The position numbers and the translations under genes are program-made. Shown here piece after piece: positions 8,666 through 15,769 of a DNA stretch of 64,000 nucleotides. Origin of the DNA: Pseudaminobacter soli (ex Li et al. 2025) (GTDB lineage Bacteria > Pseudomonadota > Alphaproteobacteria > Rhizobiales > Rhizobiaceae). Position 1 is the first letter of the stretch, and each line of letters starts with the position of its first letter. The stretch is taken from assembly GCF_029892515.1 (NCBI RefSeq), contig NZ_JARXVF010000002.1:734335-798334 (forward strand), written 5' to 3'. Below the pieces are notes generated by a model that was given only the letters and a program-made list of their open reading frames with translations, did not search any database and was not told where the DNA came from.

Positions 8666-10252
8666 TTATTCGACTTCCATCTGGTAGTAGCTCATGTCGC
8701 TCCAGCCGTTCCACGGCACCACGAAGTTCTTGACACGCGGTTGGACGACATAGGCGTGATCGAGGCTAAACAGCGGCACCCACGCCGCGTCGTCTTGCAC
8801 GATCCGATCGGTCATCTTCTGATAGAGCGCGCAGCGTTCCTCGGGATTGGTCATTGACCGTGCTTTGTCGAGCGCTGCGAAGACTTCGGGATCGTTGTTG
8901 TTGTAACCGCGGACCGCCGTCCCGCTCTTGCTGAAGAACGTGTAGAAGAAGTTATCCGGATCGTTGAAGTCAGCAGACCAGTTTTGCGTGTAGTTGTCGA
9001 CCGTTCCTGCCTTGCGGCTCGCATAATAGGCCGACTCGTCCATCGTCTTGATCTGGGCGTTGAAGCCGGCTTCCTTGATCTGGGCCTGAATGATCTGGTT
9101 CATATCAGACCATTTCGAGGACCAGCTACTGACCTGTGTGAAGCTGATGTCCACCCCGTTGGGGTAGCCCGCCTCTGCCAGCAGCTGCTTTGCCTTCGAC
9201 GGATTGTACTCGATGGGCGTTGCAGGCGCGTAGCAGGTGACGCCACGAGGCATCACGCCGTTCTCGATCATGCCCTTGCCGTAGAAATTCTTCTGAAGAA
9301 TTTCCTGGCGATTGATGGCCATCTGGAACGCCTTGCGCACACGCACGTCGTCGAAGGGCTTCAGCGCCTGGTTGATGTGGTAGTAGTATATCCCGACGCG
9401 CGGACCCGCCCGGACTTGATCTTTCCACTGGTCGCTGCTGGTGAAATAGGGCAGCTGCGTTGGTGCGTAGTCGATGTCAAAGACGTCCAGTTCATCGGAC
9501 TCGAAGAGAAGCCGCAGCGTCTCCGAATCCGCGACGATGCGGACGATGATCCGATCGAGCTTCGGGCGGCCGCGGTAGTACTGCTCGTTGGCTTCCAGAA
9601 TCTGATTGTCGTTGAGGTTGTATTCTACCAGCTTGAACGGACCGGTGCCGTTCGTGGTTTCGGGCGAGAGACCGAACTGATCGCCGAGCGGCTCTGTGAA
9701 CTTCCGGTTGAAAATCGAAGCCCCGGGGCTAGCCAAGAGCGCGACGAAGGCTGCGTAGGGTTCCTTCAGGACGACCTTGACGGTGTACTTGTCCACTGCC
9801 TGCAAGCCGGGGACCGTGGCTGCAGTTCCGTCCAGACGCTCCTTGGCGCCGTCGACGAAATCGAGGATGTCGGTGCCGAGGGCCTTGGTCTTGGGGTCGA
9901 GCATGCGGTCGAAGGTATAGACGACGTCATCGGACGTCAGTTCCTCGCCATTGTGGAAAAGCACGCCCTTGCGCAGATGGAACGTATAGGTTTTGCCGTC
10001 TTCCGAGACATCCCAGCTTTCCGCAAGGCCGGGCACGAGCCTGGATTCGCCGGGGCCGCTCGTTTCGGCCTCGACGAGCCGGTCGAAAACATTCAGCGGC
10101 AGCGTATAGAAATCGGTGGTCTTCTGGACGTCGACCGACTTCGGGTCCTCCTGATATGCGATCCGCAGCACATGATCGGCCGCGAGCGTGGGCGAGGCCA
10201 GAGCAAGCGTGACCAGCCCCGTCGCCATCAAAAATTTTACTCTATTAAACAC
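8666..10252 (-). CDS. peptide ABC transporter substrate-binding protein (SBP_bac_5)
   Basis: 528 residues with a Sec signal peptide (FLMATGLVTLALASPTLAA, cleaved before DHVLR). The family 5 domain follows: WDVSEDGKTYTFHLRKGVLFHNGEELTSDDVVYTF-like region near residues 85-120 and the later AGYPNGVDISF segment. It is periplasmic and captures oligopeptides for the adjacent DppBCDF-type importer. The start is GTG at 10252 because GGAGG lies at proper distance; an upstream ATG would bury the signal peptide. The neighbouring lysA suggests DAP- or lysine-containing peptides as ligands (inference). Confidence 0.92.
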   Translation of the reverse strand: MFNRVKFLMATGLVTLALASPTLAADHVLRIAYQEDPKSVDVQKTTDFYTLPLNVFDRLVEAETSGPGESRLVPGLAESWDVSEDGKTYTFHLRKGVLFHNGEELTSDDVVYTFDRMLDPKTKALGTDILDFVDGAKERLDGTAATVPGLQAVDKYTVKVVLKEPYAAFVALLASPGASIFNRKFTEPLGDQFGLSPETTNGTGPFKLVEYNLNDNQILEANEQYYRGRPKLDRIIVRIVADSETLRLLFESDELDVFDIDYAPTQLPYFTSSDQWKDQVRAGPRVGIYYYHINQALKPFDDVRVRKAFQMAINRQEILQKNFYGKGMIENGVMPRGVTCYAPATPIEYNPSKAKQLLAEAGYPNGVDISFTQVSSWSSKWSDMNQIIQAQIKEAGFNAQIKTMDESAYYASRKAGTVDNYTQNWSADFNDPDNFFYTFFSKSGTAVRGYNNNDPEVFAALDKARSMTNPEERCALYQKMTDRIVQDDAAWVPLFSLDHAYVVQPRVKNFVVPWNGWSDMSYYQMEVE

Positions 10253-10352
10253 GTATCTTTCCCTCCACTTTTTGGTTCTCCAGCCAAATCGGCGCACAGG
10301 AACCATCGTTCCGCGCTCCCCCGGCTGTTCCGTTGCTGGACTATCGTCTGAT

Positions 10353-11735
10353 TTACCTTGCGCCGACCGTCATCGGCGTGCAGACCGCCCCGTCTGAGGC
10401 CCGTTCAGCCATTCCTTGACCCGCCCGCGCCGGAACCTGCCATGCCCCCGCTTGCTCGAGCTTCAACATCTCGCCGATATCTTGTCTGCGGCGGATCGTC
10501 CTGAACAGGCTGCCCTCAACAAGTACCTCGGCCACGAGATCGCGTGAATTGTACGTCGACGCCATCGACGCGCCATATGCGCCGGCGCAATCGAAAGCGA
10601 GCAGATCACCCGCGCGTAGTTCGCCTAGCCCTTCGTATGACCCGAACTTGTCGGAGCTTTCGCAGATCGGGCCCACGAGGCTGTAGGCGGGAACCGCCAC
10701 CGCGGTCCGCGGCTCGTGAAGGGGGAGAACAGGATGGTGCGCGTCATAGAGCGCTGGACGCATCAGATCGTTCATCCCGACGTCCAGGATCCCCATTGTT
10801 CCACCAGCTATGTCCTTCAGGTAAAGCAACTCCGTCACCAGCAATCCTGCCCGGCCAACCAGCCATCGGCCCGGCTCCACGGTCAGTTCGCAGCCAAGGT
10901 AGCCAACCGTCTCCGCGATGATCTTGGCGTACTCGGCGATGTCCGGACCAACGGTGTCGTCGGAAGCGATCCCAATCCCGCCGCCGAGATCCAGGCGCGG
11001 CACGACCAGTCCCCTGCCGCGCATTGACGTCACAAGGTCGGCCATCGCCGAAAAGGCGCGTCGGTACGGCGCCATATCGTGGATTTGCGATCCGATGTGG
11101 ACCGCGATCCCGAGCGCCTCCAGTTCCGGCATCGCCGCAACCTCGGCATAAAGGTCGGCCACGTCGCCGATCGGGATTCCGAACTTGCTTTCCTTCGTCG
11201 CGGTCGTGATCTTGGCGTGCGTCTTCGCGTCGACGTCGGGATTGACACGCAATGCGACGGGCGCGCGCTTGCCAAGGGCGCGGGCGATCTCGGCGACCAC
11301 CGCTACTTCAGCCGCCGACTCGACGTTGATCTGGTGGATGCCGACGTCGAGCGCGCGGGCGATCTCGGCACGGGTCTTCCCGACACCGGAGAAGATTATC
11401 TTCGATGCCGGCACGCCAGCAGCCAGCGCGCGCTCTAGTTCACCGCCAGAAACGATGTCCATCCCGCAACCGAGTTCGGAAAGCAGGCGAAGGACAGCGA
11501 TGTTGCCGTTGGCCTTGACTGCGAAACAGATCGACACCTCGCTGGGACTGAGGGCGGCCGCAAGGCACTGGTAGGCGGATCGAATGGCATCGGCGGAATA
11601 GCAGTAGAACGGTGTCTGCACAGCCGTCGCGACATCGCTCAGAGGCACGTCCTCGACATGCAGGTCGCCAGATCGATATGCAAGCCACTCCCGGTCGTTC
11701 CCCTGGCGACTCGCTGTTTCCGCATACTTAGTCAT
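10353..11735 (-). CDS. lysA: diaminopimelate decarboxylase
   Basis: 460 residues, fold-type III PLP enzyme that decarboxylates meso-diaminopimelate to L-lysine. Visible motifs are the PLP lysine in CFAVKANGN, HIGSQI, the glycine loop GGGIGI, EPGR, CESSDKFG and the C-terminal AYGASMASTYNSR. CESSD replaces the usual CESGD. It is the first gene of a minus-strand operon with a peptide importer and a YkuD protein, and is divergent from a LysR regulator. As lysine biosynthesis genes are rarely linked to peptide importers, this copy may serve catabolism or salvage of imported DAP. Confidence 0.93.
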   Translation of the reverse strand: MTKYAETASRQGNDREWLAYRSGDLHVEDVPLSDVATAVQTPFYCYSADAIRSAYQCLAAALSPSEVSICFAVKANGNIAVLRLLSELGCGMDIVSGGELERALAAGVPASKIIFSGVGKTRAEIARALDVGIHQINVESAAEVAVVAEIARALGKRAPVALRVNPDVDAKTHAKITTATKESKFGIPIGDVADLYAEVAAMPELEALGIAVHIGSQIHDMAPYRRAFSAMADLVTSMRGRGLVVPRLDLGGGIGIASDDTVGPDIAEYAKIIAETVGYLGCELTVEPGRWLVGRAGLLVTELLYLKDIAGGTMGILDVGMNDLMRPALYDAHHPVLPLHEPRTAVAVPAYSLVGPICESSDKFGSYEGLGELRAGDLLAFDCAGAYGASMASTYNSRDLVAEVLVEGSLFRTIRRRQDIGEMLKLEQAGAWQVPARAGQGMAERASDGAVCTPMTVGAR

Positions 11736-11816
11736 TGGTCCATCACACGTTTATTCGGATCAGCACATCCTGAGGCCCGGATGATTCCAGAGCTTGTGAT
11801 GCTTGGGAAATATTTG

Positions 11817-11831
11817 ATAAGGCGGTCTTAT
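11817..11831. promoter_or_regulatory. LysR-type box between lysA and lysR
   Basis: Perfect inverted repeat ATAAG-N5-CTTAT inside the 182-bp divergent gap; it contains the LysR-family T-N11-A pattern (T 11818, A 11830). It lies about 82 bp before lysA and 87 bp before the regulator, a normal place for a LysR activation site. Confidence 0.7.
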
Positions 11832-11917
11832 TCAGATTTGATATGTAATGTGGCGCCTCAGCCAAGCCTTTCCTGGCATTTCCAGATCGCGCGAAACAGC
11901 AAGAAAGATACACAACG

Positions 11918-12841
11918 ATGCGGCTCAATCAGCGACAGCTGGAAATTTTCAATGCCATCATGATCAATAAGAGCATGACCGCGGCGGCGGCGGCGCTGGG
12001 GACATCGCAGCCGACAATCAGCCGCGAACTACGGGATATGGAGCTGCGGATCGGATTCGAACTCTTCGTGCGTTTCGGCAAACGTCTGACGCCGACAAAC
12101 CAGGCGCTGCTCCTGCATGAAGTCGTGCGCCGCTCCTTCGTCGGCATGGAGGAAATCAGTCGGGCCGCGTCGGCGATTCGGACGCACAACGCCGCGAACT
12201 GCCGGGTCGCGACCATCCCAGCCTATGCAGAGGCCATCCTCCCACGCGTGGCGCAGCGCCTGATGAAACAGCGCCCCGCAGTTCATTTGTCCCTTCATTC
12301 ACTGGAGGAATTATCGCTGCAGCGCGAAATGGCGACGACAGTGTTCGACCTAGGGCTGACCGAGGGACGGTTCGAGTATCAGGCGGTGATCTCGCAGCGC
12401 ATCGAGGTTGGCGATCTGGTTTGCGTCTTGCCGATCAGCCATCCACTTTCGCCGAAGAGGATCCTCGAACCGGCGGATTTTGACGGTGTGCCATTCGTTT
12501 ATTTTTCACAGGGTGACCCGTACAGAAGAAAACTGGATGACATTTTCTTCGAGGCGGGCGTATCGCGCAGCTACGCGGTCGAAACGACGACGGCGGCAAG
12601 CGTCTGTTCGATGGTTTCAGCAGGGCTGGGCGTGTCAATCATCAATCCGCTGACCGCTGCGAACTATCTGGGCAAGGGCGTGCTTCTTAGAAGGTTCAGC
12701 GTCGCCGTGCCGTATACACTTGCTGTCTGGCGCCCTGCCCGAAAATCTGGCTCAACAGTCGCGGAAAAATTCACATCGGTTCTGCGAGAGGTTGCCGATG
12801 AGATGCGGGCGACATTGCGGTCTGCGATGGACAAGGGGTAG
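11918..12841 (+). CDS. lysR: LysR-family transcriptional regulator, probable lysA activator
   Basis: 307 residues. The N-terminal winged HTH (RQLEIFNAIMINKSMTAAAA, then SQPTISRELRDME, residues about 5-60) is typical, followed by a periplasmic-binding-like effector domain. It is divergent from lysA, the classical arrangement of LysR, whose effector in E. coli is diaminopimelate. Here it likely controls the whole lysA-importer-YkuD operon through the box at 11817-11831. Effector and target are inferred from family knowledge and position. Confidence 0.85.
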   Translation: MRLNQRQLEIFNAIMINKSMTAAAAALGTSQPTISRELRDMELRIGFELFVRFGKRLTPTNQALLLHEVVRRSFVGMEEISRAASAIRTHNAANCRVATIPAYAEAILPRVAQRLMKQRPAVHLSLHSLEELSLQREMATTVFDLGLTEGRFEYQAVISQRIEVGDLVCVLPISHPLSPKRILEPADFDGVPFVYFSQGDPYRRKLDDIFFEAGVSRSYAVETTTAASVCSMVSAGLGVSIINPLTAANYLGKGVLLRRFSVAVPYTLAVWRPARKSGSTVAEKFTSVLREVADEMRATLRSAMDKG

Positions 12842-13065
12842 GTGACCGTCCCTTCCCATGCTTATCCACGTATCTTCCCGAGAACGGACGAACGGCTTCT
12901 GGCCCCAAAGCCGCCATTGACGCCATGATCCGAAGGGCCTAGATGCCACATAACTGCAGAAGGAGATTTATGCGCAGAGGCTTCGATTGAACCGCGTGTA
13001 GCGGTATCGCTCGGCATCATGAAGGTGCTGATCCTCTTTGCATGACTTATTTCTGCGGAGTTCTC

Positions 13066-13518
13066 ATGAAGAACCAGAATGTGGTGATCCGGCCCTTTGA
13101 TGCGGCGACGGACATCGAAAAACTGTCGGGCATCTGGCTCGACGCTTCCCTTGTGGCTCATCCTTTCATCGGCGCGCGGCGGCTCATCGAACAGCGGCAG
13201 TTGATTGAGGAGAAATACCTGCCCAATGCCGAGACCTGGGTCGCCTGCCGCATGGGTGAACCTGTTGGCTTCATCAGCTTGCTGGACACGTTCATCGGGG
13301 CGATTTTTGTTGCCCCGGACCAGCAAGGGCAGGGAATCGGGCGCAAGCTGATTGCCCACGCAATGGTCCGGAAGGGCGAGCTTTCACTGGAGGTCTACAC
13401 CCAGAACGAACAGGCCGTCCGGTTCTACACGGCGCTTGGTTTTAACGAGGTGTCGCGCAGGTCGACTGATGATGAAGGCTTTCCGTTCGAGAATGCACAT
13501 TTGCGATTGAACGGCTGA
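13066..13518 (+). CDS. GNAT-family N-acetyltransferase (YiaC/YjaB-like)
   Basis: About 150 residues. The acetyl-CoA binding motif A is FVAPDQQGQGIGRKLIAHA, followed by LEVYTQNEQAVRFYTALGF (motif B). The N-terminal part with HPFIGARR resembles E. coli YiaC/YjaB proteins. The start is set at 13066 because GGAG lies 6 nt upstream; an ATG at 13042 is less well placed. The acceptor, protein or small molecule, cannot be told from sequence. It stands alone between lysR and the synthetase-like gene. Confidence 0.88.
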   Translation: MKNQNVVIRPFDAATDIEKLSGIWLDASLVAHPFIGARRLIEQRQLIEEKYLPNAETWVACRMGEPVGFISLLDTFIGAIFVAPDQQGQGIGRKLIAHAMVRKGELSLEVYTQNEQAVRFYTALGFNEVSRRSTDDEGFPFENAHLRLNG

Positions 13519-13524
13519 AGAAGC

Positions 13525-13554
13525 GACCGGGCAGCGCCATTTCGCTGTCCGGTC
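13525..13554. terminator. hairpin after the acetyltransferase gene
   Basis: Twelve-pair stem (GACCGG-G-CAGCG / CGCTG-T-CCGGTC with one G-U pair) and a 6-nt loop, 6 nt past the stop. There is no T-run, so termination efficiency is doubtful. Confidence 0.4.
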
Positions 13555-13636
13555 ACGCACCTGGCTATGGCCGCTTTTCCCCGCCGGGCTGTCCTTGCAC
13601 AAACGAACAGGAGATGAGGGTTATCCGCGGAAAGGG

Positions 13637-13661
13637 CTATAGAGGGACATGCCCTCTATAG
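13637..13661 (-). terminator. perfect 10-bp hairpin past the synthetase-like gene
   Basis: CTATAGAGGG and CCCTCTATAG separated by 5 nt, 8 bp beyond the stop of the minus-strand gene at 13669. Only short T stretches flank it, so it is a candidate terminator or mRNA 3' structure. Confidence 0.45.
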
Positions 13662-13668
13662 TGGTGTT

Positions 13669-14424
13669 TCAAACAGCTTCTCGCTCGTCGGCGATTGACC
13701 AGTTGTAGATGCAACGATCTAGTCCAATGGCGATTTCGAGAACTTTGACAGTAAGCTCACGGATGCCTGACTTTCCGGTCATCGGGATGGTCGCCGGAAA
13801 GTCCGTCCGACGCGAAATGGACGCGATCTCCATCCACTTGTCACCATTGTCGACTTCCACATCCATGGTAACTTCGGAATAGGACGGAAGCCTATCTGAA
13901 GGAACGATACGCGTGGGAAGCCGGGTCACCGCCGCAAGCGTACACCGAACAGGTTCCAACACCGCACTGTGGTAGTCATTCGCGGTGTCAGCGGCAAACG
14001 CACATTGGAATTCCATCTGCCAGAATTCCTTCAGGCGTATATGCTTGGTCGCTTGGTCTTGCTCGCGCCGGAATGACTTACCAGCCTGCCAGACACAGAG
14101 AGGTAGTCGTACTTTGGCATGCGAAGTTAGCAAGTGGTGCATGTAGACATAGGTTGATGGCGTGGTCTCGGGTCGCAACACAAGCTCGTGGTCGTGATCT
14201 GACAAACGCTGCTGCACGAAGACATCTTCGGGTCCATAGGCGTCGGAAATAAGGTTCCGTGGAGTTAGAAGGGGTGCCTCAACGCGACGTATGTCCCAAG
14301 CGGAGTTCATCGCTTTCAGAGCCACGGCAACTTCGGCCGCAATGTGGGTGATAGCGCTTTCGCGCAGACGGATTTCGCGCTCGGTCCAGTGGACGAGCCC
14401 ATTGGCATCGTAAAGGGAAAGCAT
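13669..14424 (-). CDS. stand-alone class II aminoacyl-tRNA synthetase-like protein
   Basis: 251 residues resembling the catalytic core of alpha2-type glycyl-tRNA synthetase. Motif 2 is visible as GKSFRREQD (118-124) followed by FWQMEFQ, and motif 3 as EIAIGLDR (230-237). LVLRPETTPS (81-90) matches the LRPET segment before motif 2. There is no anticodon-binding domain and no room for one, so it is unlikely to be a housekeeping synthetase. Free synthetase-like cores are known to activate amino acids for non-translational acceptors or to give antibiotic immunity. Substrate and role are unknown. It is monocistronic. Confidence 0.8.
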   Translation of the reverse strand: MLSLYDANGLVHWTEREIRLRESAITHIAAEVAVALKAMNSAWDIRRVEAPLLTPRNLISDAYGPEDVFVQQRLSDHDHELVLRPETTPSTYVYMHHLLTSHAKVRLPLCVWQAGKSFRREQDQATKHIRLKEFWQMEFQCAFAADTANDYHSAVLEPVRCTLAAVTRLPTRIVPSDRLPSYSEVTMDVEVDNGDKWMEIASISRRTDFPATIPMTGKSGIRELTVKVLEIAIGLDRCIYNWSIADEREAV

Positions 14425-14997
14425 GCTGCTCTCTTCTGATAAAAGGTGGAGATATGGCTGAAGCTTTACGTCTCCGGCAAGCGGAGACGGCGCACGCCGA
14501 GCCCCCGCGTCTAGCCGAAGACGCCCATACCTCGACGGCCAGCAAAACCAACTACGGTGGCCGGGAAAATCAGAGCAGCAATGTTCGCAGTCTGGAACAT
14601 GATCGCATTCTTACGCAGCCACTATGAAGTTGGCAAGACAGTGCTCCAATTTCGCGATTGTCTGGCTCAGACACGGTTACTCATGACCGCAATGGGCGCG
14701 AAGCGGTCAGCTCGGCGGTGAATTCGCCTGCCCTCGTTCGGCTGCGCGCTAAAGGTCCTGTTTCGACCAAGATAGGCCGTTTGTCGTGTGTCCGCTTCAG
14801 CCAAAGTTGTTCCAAAAGCGGACCGACAGCTTCCGGCCCGAAGGCGGCATTTCGAGATCGGCTCGATAGACAACTTCCGGCACATCACCGCCCTACTGTA
14901 TGCACTGGTTCTCGCCAGACGCGCAGCAACTAATCCGCAGTAGCCTCGGCATCGGTATCGAGGATTGATATCGAAGTCGCAGAGCGGCAACCCAATG
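14425..14997. other. gene-free stretch with a leader hairpin
   Basis: About 570 bp. A 7-bp perfect hairpin (GTCTCCG / CGGAGAC, loop GCAAG) at 14470-14488 lies 46 bp upstream of the synthetase-like gene and could be part of its leader. No T-box-like conserved sequence was seen. The rest holds no gene that can be supported. Confidence 0.4.
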
Positions 14998-15669
14998 TCA
15001 TTTGCGGCGGATGATAGGCTTGGTGTTCTGCGTCCGAATGGCGAAGGCCGAAAAATGGGCAACGTCGGCTTCGCTCGGCTCCTGCCCAGTGAAGCTGCGC
15101 AGATAGGCGGCAAGGTGACCGAGCCGAGTCTCCAACTGCTCCTTCACATCGAGCGTGTAGTAACCGATCTGCATGTAATAGAGCACGCGGGCGCGGATGA
15201 AGGCGTCCTCTTCGTCGTAGCCATGGCGCAGATACATATCGCGGATGGCGCCGAGCCTCTCGTCGTCGGCGGCATCGATGACGTCGCGCACGTCGGCCGA
15301 CCGCCGGGCCCATTCGCGCACGGCGAAGTCGAAGCGCGGATCGAACAGGCTTTCGTCGGCCCAGCATTCGAAGACGTTCGCGACTGCGCGCACGATGCTG
15401 TCTGCGGGCCTTGCTGCGCGCTCGACGATCGCCTTGGTGTTGGTGTCGCGCCAGTGTTCCAGCAGCCGGTCCAGCAGATCCTGGCGGCTTTCGAAATAGT
15501 GATAGAAGCTCGAGCGCGACACGCCGAGCCGCTCGCCCAGCGGGAGGATGCGCACGCTTTCCACGCCATCGGCGATCAGCACTTCCAGCGCAAGATTGAT
15601 CCAGTCCCAGCGCGTCACCTTGACGTTGCCTGGAGCGAGCTCTTCCTGTGGCATCAACTTGATCATCAT
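14998..15669 (-). CDS. TetR-family repressor of the betaine/dimethylglycine-type operon
   Basis: About 223 residues. The HTH is GERLGVSRSSFYHYFESRQDLLD near residues 45-67; the ligand domain contains the ARVLYYMQIGYYTLDVKE segment also found in the TetR protein at 40388. The start is set at 15669 (MMIKLM); a longer version to 15729 would read through the operator region. It is divergent from the dehydrogenase at 15770 and likely represses it, and itself, through the repeats at 15709-15746. Confidence 0.85.
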   Translation of the reverse strand: MMIKLMPQEELAPGNVKVTRWDWINLALEVLIADGVESVRILPLGERLGVSRSSFYHYFESRQDLLDRLLEHWRDTNTKAIVERAARPADSIVRAVANVFECWADESLFDPRFDFAVREWARRSADVRDVIDAADDERLGAIRDMYLRHGYDEEDAFIRARVLYYMQIGYYTLDVKEQLETRLGHLAAYLRSFTGQEPSEADVAHFSAFAIRTQNTKPIIRRK

Positions 15670-15708
15670 TGACGAATGACACAGCGCGCACCTCTTCGCA
15701 AGGAGCAC

Positions 15709-15746
15709 TGGACATGTTTGTCCAATCATTGTACAGACATGTCCAA
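15709..15746. promoter_or_regulatory. two operator-like inverted repeats
   Basis: TGGACA-N4-TGTCCA at 15709-15724 and TTGTACA-N4-TGTCCAA at 15729-15746 share the pattern TTGGACA-N4-TGTCCAA and start 20 bp apart. They fill the gap between the TetR gene and the dehydrogenase start, which fits binding by the TetR protein. Confidence 0.7.
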
Positions 15747-15769
15747 TGACTCTATCTGGGGAGGCGGGG

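Noticed and set aside
8984..10351. A 455-codon plus-strand open frame
   Set aside because: Mirror of the peptide-binding-protein gene; no family resemblance.
14425..14660. Possible T-box leader of the synthetase-like gene
   Set aside because: No T-box consensus or specifier-loop structure could be seen, and T-boxes are not usual in alphaproteobacteria.
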